Of a stretch of 64,000 bases of DNA, positions 24,801-39,684 are shown piece after piece (the stretch's first letter is position 1; every line of letters starts with the position of its first letter). The DNA comes from Moringa oleifera (lineage: Eukaryota; Streptophyta; Magnoliopsida; Brassicales; Moringaceae): contig JAJFZO010000094.1 in assembly GCA_021397835.1 (NCBI GenBank), forward strand, positions 10,392,001 to 10,456,000, written 5' to 3'. The notes beneath the pieces are model-generated. The model worked only from the letters and a program-made list of their open reading frames with translations, searched no databases and was not told the DNA's origin. Made by a program: the position numbers and the translations under genes.

Positions 24801-26824
24801 AAATTTAAGGTTATGTATCTATATAATAAGTATATTTCACAATGTTATACTTCACTATTATATTAATTAGTATTATAAAAGTATTATTTACTATGACATA
24901 TACATAATACATTATGAGACTATGATTTATCATTATGAAGATACCAAAATAATTTTATTACAGTTAAATTATTTTAGTCTAAGCTAACCTTATAATGTCA
25001 TTATAAAATGATTAATTAGAACAAAATAATTAGTTACAAAATGATTCGTCATTCTTAATGGACTTGGTAATTTGGGTAAGTCTACTGATTGTGACCAACA
25101 ATCCCATTGAAAGATACCATTACATCTTACTGACCATCTTGCATCATATGAAATATATATTGTATCAAAAGTAATAACTTACTATAAAAATAAATAGTAC
25201 ACTATCACACTATATTAAATCACTATCGATAGTTTTACGATTGATGGTTCCAAGATATACTAATTCGTTAATATCAAAATTATTGGTATATAACTAATGA
25301 TTTGTAAATATTGAAGTGTAATTTTTTTCTATATCCACTCAATGATAATTCACTATAGTTAATAATAATTCACTAGGTAACATAATAAGTTATTGTATGA
25401 TCAAATAGCCAAAGTAACATGTAACTAAACTTACATGCAATTGCATAATGCATTTGTATTGACTTAACATTACCAATTAATACTAAAGCATCTCAAAGCA
25501 CCATTCATTTTGTATAGGTTCAATGTGAAACTTGAACTTCACTAAAAAAGCAAAATAAGCTTTCTTTTTATTTGTTTTCGTATTGCGCTCTTGGGTTTTA
25601 TCGAGGTTTTATTTAGGTTTTGATTAGTAAAGCATGCACATACTATAGTGACAAACCCATATGTCTTGGGCAAGTTCAAATGGAGCCCGTATCCATATTG
25701 TATCAAAGCTTCGAATGAGTGAAAAAACCATAACTTATACATACCAAATAATGCAAAGAAAAAGCCTAAAAAAAAATTATCTAATATAGTTATGGATTTT
25801 CGCTTATATTTTACTTATTAAACATTTTTAAAAAATTAAATATTAGCTGCTTCTCATAGTAAATGCTCAAATATAAAATTATCTCTTTCAAAATCTCATT
25901 TTTATGCTTATGTTAAAAATTATGTAAAATAATTTTAAAATAATAAATAAAAGAGTTCAATACTTTAATTACCGAGAAGAGGGAAAACAGATGAGAAAGA
26001 GAGAAAACTTGAAGGAAGAAAGAGAGGGTGATGGGAAAAGATAAGTACTATACACACCACTAAAAGAGAAGAAATTTAAGTTGTACCTATTTTTTTTCCC
26101 TTAAGGGTAGGTTGGTCCCCACAACAAAAGATATTAAAAATATTAATTTTATTAATTTTATTTTTAAAAAAAATTTTAAGCCACTTTTGCAAATAGCTCT
26201 TGTTTTATTATATAAATATTTATTATTAATAATAAATTATTTAAATTTATTATTTTAAAATTTTTAAAAAATATTAAATTAATTATAAAATTTAAAATAT
26301 ATAAATACTTAGTGAGATATTTGTACTCAATAGTAATAATAAAAATCCACAAATAAAATAATAAAAAAGTTATTTTGAAGTATTTTGGTCATTCATCAAA
26401 AATAAGTTGCATCCTTTGTCAAATTAAAATATCAAGTGAGGCTTCCTTTTTTATTTTTTAATAATAATTTTAAATCAATGAATAATTTCATAAAATTTAA
26501 TTATTCTTAACTTACTTTAAATTTAAAATCAAAAATCTATTTGTTTCATTTTTATTTTTTCTCCCTAATAATATTTTAATTTTTTATTATTTAAGAATTT
26601 AGTATAGTTAAGATTTTCATTGAATTCTCAATTTTTTTCAAAGTTTTTTACAATTGATTGCAAAGTAGATTCATAAAAAAAATTCATTATTTTAGTTAAA
26701 TTTTAAATTATCTTATCTATTCATATAATTATTTTAAATTTATTATATAATAATTATAAAATTATTTATGTGAAAATTTAAATATTTTAAACATAAATAA
26801 ATTTTAATTATATGTCATATTATT

Positions 26825-26989
26825 TGATGATTGATTTTATACATGATGGATAAATTTTAATTAGTGAAACCTAAAACATAAAATATAAATAAATTCTACT
26901 TTATTTAAAAAATCTACTATATTAATTTTATTATTGGTGATTGATTCATGACATAATGGGTAAATTTTAATTAGTGAAACTTAAAACAA
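26825..26989. repeat. direct repeat pair, about 54 bp, spaced 110 bp
   Basis: Both copies contain TAAATTTTAATTAGTGAAAC (26851 and 26961) with similar flanks, so a diverged tandem unit of 110 bp is likely. Confidence 0.7.
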
Positions 26990-27805
26990 AATAAAATATC
27001 AAAAAACCTTTAAAAAAGTAAAAATAGTTAAAATTATATTATCAATAAAAAATGAATGTGATATTTTTTTAACAAATAAAAATTAAAAAAAATTGAATAA
27101 ACATATAATATATAAAATATTTTTATAATTAAAATAAAATAATACTAAAATAACCAGATGAGAATTAACACTATTTTACATAAGGATTATTGACCCTACT
27201 ATTACAATACCATTATTATAACAACATTACAATATATTCATTCAATAAGAAAGTATAAATTGACAAAGAAATTGAATCATAAAAAAAAAAAAGCCTCAAT
27301 CTATCATATTTTAACCATAGACAAATCATAATAAAAAGAAAATAAAAAAATATTATCATAATAAAAAACAATATCTCATTTAAAAATATATATAAGAACA
27401 AAAAATACTTAATTTAATATGAATTTAAGTGAGATTGATTTCAAATTTAAAAGATATCAATCTTATCAAGTTTTAAAAGTTAAGACAAATATTAAAATTT
27501 AAAATTTTCAAATCAATTATCATTAAATTAAAATTAATTTTTTTTTATAAATATAACTATAAAACTTAAATTGTGTTGATTTTTTCAAAAAATTATCATA
27601 CATATTAATTGAATGAAAATAATAGTTAAAATTATTTATTTTTTTATAATATTATAAGTTATAAAAATACTTTTTAAATTTAATTTTAGAAAGCTCATCA
27701 GAAGGAAAAAAATTTTTTGTTTCCCTGAAACGTTAGGCCTGATTCCGCGATCGTCTATGTAATATCAAATTTCACGATTAGATTCGAACTCACTGGCAAA
27801 CGGGG

Positions 27806-27836
27806 AAGCCCAAGCCCACAGTAAACGCTATAAAAG
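27806..27836 (+). promoter_or_regulatory. Site II pair and TATA box of the TAF1A-like gene
   Basis: AAGCCCAAGCCCA at 27806-27818 is a tandem of two TGGGCT (site II) motifs on the minus strand. CTATAAAAG at 27828-27836 is a good TATA box about 138 bases before the start codon. Site II pairs are common in promoters of ribosomal and nucleolar genes, which suits a pol I factor. Confidence 0.6.
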
Positions 27837-27973
27837 TTCAGAGAGGCGGGTTTGCCTTCCATGTTTAACCAGGTTTTGTCCTTTGGTTGCAAGAAAGGAA
27901 GAAGACAGACTCAGGCTGTCTGTTTTCTGATTTGCTCAGGTAAAGATTCAAGACGAAGAGTATAGTTTTGGTT

Positions 27974-29839
27974 ATGGATTCAATAGTAGTGGAAGCTAGC
28001 CCTATGGAAATCGAGGAAAGTGATAAAAAGGCAGAGAAGCGCAGGAGGAAGTGCCATAATAGGAGTCAAGAGGACGATTCTTTTATCTCGGATAAGCTCT
28101 ACAAGAAAATCATATTATGTCTAACGAAGCCATCGTACCTTCTAGGAGTCGCCCCTGGCTCAAAGAGCTTTCGCTGGGAGCACCGACAGAGACTGTGCAA
28201 GATTTTGTCCAAACTCTTGAGGCAGCATAACTGGAAAGAAGCAAGCGGTGTGCTGAGCGTCTTATTGCAAGGGACGACCAGGGAGAAATGTCCTAGGCTG
28301 AATAGGTTCAAGTATACGGTACGTTGAGCTCATTGCTCCAAAAACTTGGTTGTTACTATTCTGATTTTAGAAGTCCATTGAGCCACTTCTGTGTGGATAG
28401 TTATTTTATTTAAGGAAATAACTTGATTATATCCATTTCGAGTTTTGTTGCTGGTGTCTGTGCTGTGTATAAGTGATTGAAACATAGGAACAATGTTTAT
28501 AGGCATTACTGGAGCTTCTCAAGCACTTAAATGATGATGATGTCAACCCATCAAGGATCAAGAACATTTATGACACTTGGATCAGCAGGACTGGATCCAC
28601 GGGAGGTTGGCCCATAGAGGTATTCCTTGGACTGTTTTTGATATGGTGGCATGATGAGAAACTGTTTGCCAACTCTCGTGGGTTCATTATTGTGTATATT
28701 TGTGTGTGTCTGATGTCTCGTTTGCCACTAGTAAGGCATTCCTATTGGTTCTTATGCCTTCCATATTTCAAATATTGGTTGTTACTTATATATGTTTTCT
28801 TTGAGCAGGATAGATCTTTGGTTTATTTGGAGCAAATTTTTCTATTTCTTGCACAAGGGGATGAAGAAGATGCAGCTCAGGCTGCATCAAGGTATTGTTG
28901 TCATTTCAACTTGCTTATTAATTTTGTTTGGTTCGGGAAAGAGCTATAACATCCATGTTACACAATTTGAACTGCTAATAAATGTGGTTAATGTCCTTAT
29001 GATAAACTTTATTTACATGCACATAATGGTTCATTTGGGATGTTATATGAGGGGCTTCATATGAATTACAATTATGCTGGTTTTCTCAGCTTGATGCAGC
29101 GTGGTGAATTTGGGAGTCATCCCATGTCATATATGGTTGTAGGCTTGACTTTCTATCAACTTTGGCATTCCAAATTCCTGAAGGAGATGCAGTGGAGGGA
29201 GTCAGACCAGTTTGACACACCTAGACAATCAGAGACAGTAGGAACAAGATGCAGCAATCAAGATGGTTACTTGGAGGGCCGGAATGCAATTTATAGTCAT
29301 GAGACTGGCACTTCGCTTAGATATGATTCAGAAACCTCTGTAATGAATGATAAAAGAATATCTCTGAAGGCTAATTATAAACCAGATGGAACAGCTTCTA
29401 TGGAGGTTGTTGATGAGAAACTAGAGAGAAAGAATCCCCCAAAACTTGTCCAGCCGGTAGGCTTTTATATGACATCTGATGAAAACCAGGCCTCTATGCA
29501 TAATGACGCTGCTCATATATATGATCCTTCGTTTTTCACCGCACTTGGTGAGTGAAAAATCGTTATGTTCTTTTTCTCATTGTTAGCAATTTTAGTATGT
29601 TGTTCAGCTTATCTATGCATTTTACTAGGTTTATCTAGGAAGGAGATAGTAGTTTGACACGGTTCAAAGTGTGGAACTCTCTTTTTCTCTCCCTCTGGTA
29701 ATATACTCATCAAAGAAAGGAGAAAGACCAGCAAAACCTTGCTCATTCGAAATTTACAAGAGGAAACTGAACAGAAAGAAGAAAGTATAAAGGGAACAAA
29801 AAAAAAGAAATTAATTAGTCGTGTGTGTGTGTGTGTGTG

Positions 29840-29875
<36 letters not shown>

Positions 29876-32800
29876 GATGAGATTAGATTCTGAAGTAAAC
29901 ACTATCAATGAATTTAAGGAAGGAGAAGGAATTGGAAGTTAAATCTTGTCTCTCTAGGAATGTAGTAAACACAAACAAGTGATTGATCAAAACTTTACAA
30001 ACCCAAAATATAAACATGGATATTCTCATAAAGCAGGTCCTAGACTGTTATGTTTTATGGATGCTTCCTCGTCCTACGACCTGCCATCCTTTTAATTTTT
30101 GGTAATTATGTTGCATATGATATGTTGTTGGACTCAAACATCGGAATAGTGCAATAGCCAAATGCCTCATCTATTTTCTTGATAGCATGAAATGAGAGGA
30201 ATTCAGGGACCTTTGAGAGTGAGGAGGAATCTATAGCCTCAATAGAACTATGGGTCACTAAACCCCATAAGCTCCTGGTTTAGTGACCCATAGTTCTATC
30301 GAGGCTATAGATTCTGTTTCTGCTAATCATGAGAATCTTATGGATGTCACCCCTTGGTGCTTTGTTAATTAATTTCCTTTTACCAATGCTCTTGAAAATC
30401 AGTAAAAAATGTTGTTTTGAGTGGATTGGTAATTATAAAGTCTACTACTATCTTATTTTTAATTCTTCTAGGAATTTTTTAGTTTTAATTTTTCTTGTTA
30501 TCTTGTTGTTTATGACTGTATCTAGCATATACTGATTTTTAACATATATTGTTTAAGGATGCTTGGAGTCATGGTTGTTGCCCTTACAATTGCCTCAAAA
30601 TTCTGAGTACTATGTACAAATACTCAGTGATTCTTATTATAAGGATGCTGTGAAATATCTGCGGCTTGCTCTACATTCAGCACCACCTGTATTGGCAGCC
30701 TTACATCCACTAGTACAGGTGAACATTTGTTTTAATATAAATTTGTGAAAATATTTGGAAATCTGATTTCGTGATAGAGTTATAATATTTTGAATTTCAC
30801 ATAATTGTTTCAATCAATTGCATAAGTCACTTTTGTCAATAAGGGAAATTACTTAACTTCATTTAGTTCTGCTCTCTATGTATGCCCACTAAAGCAAGGT
30901 TATATTTCTCTCTCTCTCTCTCGTGTTTTTACTTTCACCATCTGAAGTAAAATGTTGTGTTTTTTTTTTTTGGGGACTAGATCCAGTGGCATATTTGAAA
31001 CATAAAACTAACTTTATATAAAAAAACTAGGCAACTTATTTGAAACAAGGTTGCCTTGGAATCTCTTTTTGCTGCTTCAGTAAATGGTGAGCACTATTGT
31101 TGGAAGTTCTTTCTTTTTTCTGTTCTCTTGTACCTTGCCTGAAGCATCAGCTATCATTGATGAGTGAGAATTCTAATATATTGATAGAGGTATCGACTGC
31201 TCAAATATAAATGCTAGGATCTAGTGTGTACCCTCATTGCTTTCTGAAACTTTTTCGTGTGAAGTTCTGAAGCTAAGTTTACAAGATTTAGTCAAAAGAC
31301 TGGTGTTCAGAATCCACGAAGCATTAGTGTCCCTAGTGAGGCACCTAAGCAAGTTGTTTTAGCCTGCTGTTTTAATTAACTTCATAAAAGCAGTTCCAGT
31401 TATGTTTCCACCTGATTAGAATATTAGATATCTATAAGATTTTGTCAAACATCAGCAACATGTTAGATTTCCGTAGTTGTACTTTGAACCTGCACGGTGA
31501 GGCCAAGTCTTTGTTTTAGATAATTCTTTGTAGAATTGCTTTTTGAGTGGATGTGATATTGAGCTAGCACTCTGTTGCAGCAAGATTCTATTTTGCAATA
31601 ACCCTAAGCTCCTCCTGCTTCATGTGGTTCTGTTGATGTGCATTAAAACTGTCCTTCATAACATATTAGAAACCTTGTTTTAGCCGTGGTAATTGACACT
31701 GGAAGTCCTTGTTAACATTCTGTGAGGAATTTTCCTGAAAATTGGTAAGACCTTGCAAGCACATATTTTTGTGATTACCTTTGCTTTCCTCAAGTTTATT
31801 GCCAAATCAGGTTTCCCATACAGTGCTTGGTATATTGTTTGTTTACTGTAGCTTAAATTATTAATTTGCATATATTGTATATATTTTGTCTGCTGCAAGT
31901 GTTATTATTAGATTTTTGCAGGAGTCAAATATATGTTCTCATTTTTTTTCAACTTTGTGCCAGTTATTGATAATTGGAGGTCAAGTAGATGATGCCATGA
32001 ATGAAATCGAGAAGTTCTGTAACAATTCAAATGCAGCACTTCCTTTCAGGTAAGTTATTTCCTGCCATTGCATTTTCTCTGGTGCCTAAAAGTTAGAGGT
32101 AACTGAAAACATTGTAATCTGGTAGCTAAGAACTATGAAAGTCATCTGGCTGGGGAAGAAATTAAAATCTGTGGAATCAACTTTAAAAATGCAGCAGTGA
32201 TTTATATGAATACTTTTTTCTGTTACCTTACATTATAGAAGTACTTATTCTGTGCAGAATAAGGGCTGGTATTTTGGAGAGTTTTGACAGTAACAACAGT
32301 ATGCTTTCGAAATATTATGAAGATATCTTGAAAAAGGATCCAACATGCTGTCACTCACTGGCAAGGCTCATCAATATGCATCAAAGTGGTACGTGATCTA
32401 CTGAACTGGTCTTGCTTATTTGAAGGAGAAACTATGTCTTGCTTGTGGAAGCCATAATATCTCTCTACATGTGACTAGGCTGCTTTTTAATCATATATGG
32501 ACTGATTCATAGATCTTATATGTCCTCTTCTTTGGCTGTAGCTTGCTGAATAAAATTCTTTTCTAACCAGCTACAGGAGCCAAATATATCAGCAAAATAT
32601 GAAATGGTTGAATAGTAATGTATCATATCAGTACTATGAAGTCTGAAAGCTGGCCTATTTCCTTTTGTTCTTGCCCTTGTTTCACAAAGAATGCTACTCA
32701 CTTAGAATTGGAACAAATGCTAAGCACTAAAGGCCCAACATTACTAATGTATTTTGATCAAATCTTCATTATTTGCTAAATTTTCACCGTGACCACAATT

Positions 32801-34411
32801 TTTGGAATTTCCCAATTTTTGCTTCTGCCTATTTCTTATGGGTTCAAGTTGTCTATACCTTCTTGTTTCTCCCTTCAGCTTATGTCCCCTGCAAGTCAGG
32901 CAATCTTTTTGCTTCTCACACCAACAGAAAATTAGATGTTTGATTGTGATCGGAATGTTTCTTTTCTTAATGCCACGTGGAAACTCGAGTTTCTCTTCAA
33001 TTCTTGGGTATCAGTTAGTGTTAGTGATTGATGGAATCTGAAGATGTTAGAGTAACAAAATCTGCTTGCATGTTGTTTGCATTCACGTATACGAATATTG
33101 GTGTCATTTTGTATTGATTTTAGTTGTCAGTTTGTTGTCTATTAAGGTAAACTATTGAGTACTATAACAGATTTTGATTATGAGATAAATGTAATGACAA
33201 TTATAGAGTAATGCAGAAGAATCCTTGATTTTTAGGGATTCTTTTGGCTATCAGAAAGATGTAATTTTGCAACTAATATATTTTACCTCTTTACTGGAAA
33301 TTGAAGTCCAAAGTCATTATTGAATTCCTTGATGTTTCAAGTAGCCTTTTCTAGTGTGCTTATTGACTTCATTTTGAATGCTGTATCTGTAATAAATCCT
33401 AACATAATAGAAAAGACTCCACAAATTCATGCCACTTGGATAAGTCTTTTAATTTCAAGGTTATTCTTGTTCTTTTTGTTGAGAGAAGCAGCCATCTTTT
33501 CTCATCCATCTCAGTGTACTACCATGTGCATTTATATGTGCATTGAGTATGTATTTTTTCATAAGTAATTGAGGATCTTATGGGGCAATTATTTCTATTA
33601 ATGCTCGTTTCATATTCTGTAGGAGATTTTGCTCCTGAATCTCTATTGGAAATGATAGCTTTGCATTTGGATGCTACCTACGCTGAATGCAAAACATGGA
33701 GAGAGTTTGCTTTGTGCATCCTTAAACTCTCTAGGTATGATGAGGATCGAGTCTCAGTATGTCTGAATGTGAATGAAGGTGAACAAAAGCAAAGGTACTC
33801 TGTTCGTTACAACAGGATCCCCAAAGTATTTTCCGATGGAAAATCAGGAAAGGCTTGGAGGTTGCGTTGTAAATGGTGGTTAACACGTCACTTCAGCAAT
33901 AAAATGCTTGCATCAGATATCGCTACAGGTATCTTAGCTTTCTAATCGTTTTAAAAGTGAGATTTCTTACTCTTACTACCTGCACCAAGGTGCACTATAT
34001 CAATAGCCTGGGTTTCTGAAGTAGTTGAACCGACATAAAAATTGATTTTGGCACTTATTTATGTCTCACTTCCATGCATAATGGTCTTCTGCTAAACTTA
34101 AGAGGGATTGAGGCAGCTATTTCTTTGGTACTTGAATGCAAATCAGATGTTAATGGCATAACATCTTTTTCCTCTGTCTGCTACGCTAAGACCATTTTCT
34201 CTGGCTGTTATTTGCCACAGGTGACTTAGAGCTCCTAACTTATAAGGCGGCTTGTGCCTCCCATATGTATGGGCAAGAACATAATTATGTTATAGAGGCG
34301 TACAAAATTTTGCAGAATGATGAGAATAGAGACTTGTTCATGTTCTTGCGAATGCACATGCAGAACTCAGTCAGACTTCAGCCTAACTTTCAGCAGAGAA
34401 CTAACATATGA
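27974..34411 (+). CDS. TAF1A-like protein (RNA polymerase I TBP-associated factor subunit A)
   Basis: Nine exons join in phase: 27974-28318, 28503-28619, 28809-28891, 29090-29547, 30558-30718, 31964-32049, 32258-32388, 33623-33928 and 34221-34411 (TGA), giving 625 residues. The start is the ATG at 27974, since the frame has no earlier ATG in context. A basic stretch (KKAEKRRRK) near residue 20 could be a nuclear signal. The rest is mostly helical, with no catalytic motif; a hydrophilic insert (about residues 205-315, in the large exon 4) separates two helical parts. I call it TAF1A-like from overall memory of a plant family next to NCL in Arabidopsis. In animals TAF1A is part of SL1, which loads RNA polymerase I on rDNA. 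The exon structure is firm and the family name only moderate. Confidence 0.62.
29821..29872. repeat. compound (GT)n(GA)n microsatellite, intron 4 of TAF1A-like gene
   Basis: About nine GT units are followed, after a short break, by about fourteen GA units. Confidence 0.95.
30227..30314. repeat. 88-nt near-perfect hairpin in intron 4 of TAF1A-like gene
   Basis: Arms of 38 bases (30227-30264 and 30277-30314) are inverted copies with one mismatch, around a 12-base loop. The mismatch is A-C on the plus strand but T-G on the minus strand, so an antisense RNA would pair along its full length with one G-U. It could be a small foldback element or a young small-RNA precursor. Confidence 0.9.
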
Positions 34412-35480
34412 TCTCGTCATAAAGGTAGTTAATCCTAATTGTTTATGTTAAAGCAATTTTTGTGTACTATATCACCATAGCAATAAAAATTGCATATTTT
34501 TTCATTTCCTGTGTCCACATTGCTTTGAATGGATCAAATCTTTATTGTTATTGCTAGAACGAAGAATCTTAAATTGCCATATAAAAATATGGCATATTCA
34601 AGGTGTGCTTTAAAGAAAGGGAATCCCTGAAATGTCAAAGGGTTGCCATTTCAGAAAGTGAACAAAAGCCAAAATTTCACCTATAAAGATAGTACAGGAA
34701 ACATGTGGATATGTATGCCTTCTATGCAGCATTCTATTTTGGACATCATCTTATAATAGTTAAGATTTCATGGGTATTGTACTGAGGATGTCATATCTCA
34801 TATTCATTTTGGTGGCATAAATACGGAGTGATATGTTTTCTGACTCTTTGCTTAAATCCAGCTTCCAATAAGATTGGAATTGGAATATTCTACAGTTGCA
34901 TACTTCTGATGACTAACTGCCACTCTAAGATATCCTATCCATATTTCCCTTTAAAATATCTGAGGATTTGTCTCATTGAAGATTAAACATGAGAAGATTG
35001 AAAACTAGATGGTAGATAGAGTTTATTAAGAAACTCATGGATTGACCAGATCAAGGTAAACTGAAAATTCATTTTTCTGATTGTTAGATTTGATCATGAT
35101 CAACATTTGGAACTTAGATTTAACAAAAATTTATTCCTTTCTACATTTCCATATCCAAAATTTACTTTCTTATACACTGAAACCCTGAATTGTGTAATTT
35201 TTTTGAAATTTAATAGGGAAAAAAGCAAAAGGAAAAAAACGTGAGATTGAAATTAAAGGTAGAAGCAATCTGTCCTTTAAGAAAGATTTGGTGTTCGATT
35301 AGGACAGCAATTTCTTATTACATATTTATATAATTTACTTATGTTTGGTACATATAGGTTCAAGTCTTAGGGCCAGAAGGCCGAGATGTTTAACAGAAAA
35401 TGGAGAGCCCACCAAAAAGTGAAGGCGAGCGGCCAAGAAATCGGGCTCAACAATACAATTAGAGCCGAATTCGCACGTTT
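34412..35480. other. 3' UTR of TAF1A-like gene and spacer before RABA1f
   Basis: I see no gene in this stretch. The first part is probably 3' UTR of the TAF1A-like gene. TTTATATAAT at about 35326 is a candidate TATA box for RABA1f. Confidence 0.45.
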
Positions 35481-35495
35481 GTCTAAGGATGATGT

Positions 35496-37525
<2,030 letters not shown>

Positions 37526-37870
37526 CTGTGAGACTGAAGTTTGAGCTTTCCATACATATGCTTGATGTCCCCCCGGCCAAATAGATTCAAGATTTCCACT
37601 GGTCAGTCCTTCTCTCCAATTTTTTTCTGTTACAGTCAACGTTTTGGATGCTTAAAGCTTCTCCAGGAATGGTTTACAGTTCAGATTCTAATGAAAATGC
37701 CACATTTTCCATATCAATCTTTCACTTGATGTACTTCTTTAATAGCTTATCTCAAAATTCTTATTGTGTGTGTAATGCTTTTCCTTCACTTCTGTAGCTT
37801 TTGTTGTATTACTTTCTCTAGAATAGAAAGTGCTTTTGAACTATTTCAATTTTGTATTTATTTGTTGTTT
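37526..37870 (+). other. probable RABA1f 3' UTR
   Basis: A T-rich stretch of mixed composition follows the TAA, before the AT-rich spacer. The end is estimated. Confidence 0.4.
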
Positions 37871-38056
37871 ATGATAAAATTGAATCGGTTCCACTAAGTT
37901 GGTATCAGCTTATAAACACCAGTGATGAGAGGTATGGCAGAGGAGTCCTCATAAAAATCTATAGAAAGTTTTCCCATGACCCATACCCGGAATTCAGGTA
38001 AGAGGATGCTGGAAGCCTGAAATCCTTTTTGTTCATTTTGCTTGATCCTATCTTTT

Positions 38057-38078
38057 TATATATATATATATATATATA
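38057..38078. repeat. (TA)n microsatellite
   Basis: A run of about eleven TA units. Confidence 0.95.
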
Positions 38079-39651
38079 GTGCTTTCCAAGATTGAATAAG
38101 CTTCACAAGCTGCCATTTTATATGTATAATAGAAGCATTTTAAATGTTTTTTTAAAGATTTTTATAACATTTATGTGATGAGGTTGATATGAATTTAAAG
38201 ATATATATATATATATGTAAATTTTATTTTAAAATTTTAATTTAATGATAATTTTATTTATAAAATTTTAAGTTTTGATCATATATTAAATTTTATAAGA
38301 GTGATACTTCAAATTTGAAATTAAATTACAAGCTTTAATATATTAAATTAATTATTCAACCACACTCTACACCATTTTTGTTTGAAACCATTACAAAATA
38401 AGAACAACTATAATAAGAGACTTGTACCTTTTGTAACTAAAGAAAAAATTAAATGAAAATTTAAAACATAGGCATGAAGGTTAATTAGTTTAATAAAAAA
38501 ATAGTATTTATTATATAATTAAATAATGCAATAATTTTTTAAGAAAATAATCTTATCACCATATAAGATTATAATTAAGTTAAAAACAAATATCAAAATT
38601 CTATTAATTTTATATTTCTATCAAATAATTATTATAAACCTTGCAGCCTATATAATATATGGGCTTTTCAATGTTTGGACTACTGCCTTCAGGATGATAT
38701 TTTATGTATTTGTCAACTGCTATTAAATCTATAGCTACCCTGTTCTTCTTTTTTTTTTTTCTTTTTTTTTTAAATCTTGTTGTTAAATATTTATTTTAAA
38801 AATAATAATAATATTATTATAAATTTTATTTTGTCAATATGTTCATATTATAATGATTTTAGAAATGACAGTCTACATTCTTACAAATTTTATTTTATTA
38901 TTTTTTTAAATGATAACAATTGTGAAATAGTTTATATTATATTATTTTTAATTTTTATTAAAATAGAAATATGATAAATAGTGAAGTTCTTTCCCTCTCC
39001 TCAGAAAATTGTAGGAAATTTATTTAATGAAATTAATAAAAGATTGATTTTCAGGGAGGACGGGTGGGAAGGTGTTATGTTACATAATTATTGATGTATT
39101 TCTCATGTCTTTCTTTGAAAAATTTGATTTTGAGTAGCAAGCCAAATGAGATGTCCAAGCAAATTGTATAGTATCCTGATTGAAGAATTATTGTCCCATT
39201 ATTATTTTTTTGTTATGAAAAATTAAATTCACCTTATAATTATATTATATTTAATATCAAATTTTATATTTTATGATTTTTAAAATCGTTTAGATAATAA
39301 TATAATTTTTAAATATTTACATGTATCAGTTTGATTAGTTTTTTGATAAGACTTATTAAAGGAAATTAATAGTTACTTTAAAATAATGTTGCTATGTACG
39401 GGTAAGAGTTTAGTTTTTTTTTTAATTTTATTTATGAAATTTTATTGTTATTATTTTTTTAATTATAAATATTTAATTTAATTTTTAATTTTGTATGTAA
39501 TTTCATACTATTTAAATTTTAAGATTAAGTATAATAATTAGTCGATATTTAATTTTAATTTTGAAATTATGAGTTTAAATAATAATTACTATTATTAAAT
39601 TTTTATCAATTAATAAATATGGCAAACTAATTTAGTGCATTGCACAACTTA

Positions 39652-39656
<5 letters not shown>

Positions 39657-39684
<28 letters not shown>
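39657..39684. repeat. (TA)n microsatellite
   Basis: A run of about fourteen TA units in the AT-rich spacer. Confidence 0.95.

Larger units (their letters stand above)
21700..27780. other. large AT-rich intergenic stretch
   Basis: About 6 kb separates the divergent HGO and TAF1A-like genes. I see no gene. The part at 22.4-22.9 kb is less AT-rich and may be the remnant of an element I cannot name. The part at 23.6-25.4 kb is full of degenerate short repeats such as AATTTATA and AACTTATATA. Direct repeats of about 54 bases occur at 26825-26879 and 26935-26989. Confidence 0.55.

Noticed and set aside
23600..25400. possible large transposon with Ulp1- or MULE-like code
   Set aside because: I could find no frame longer than chance, no terminal repeats and no motif; only degenerate AT-rich short repeats.
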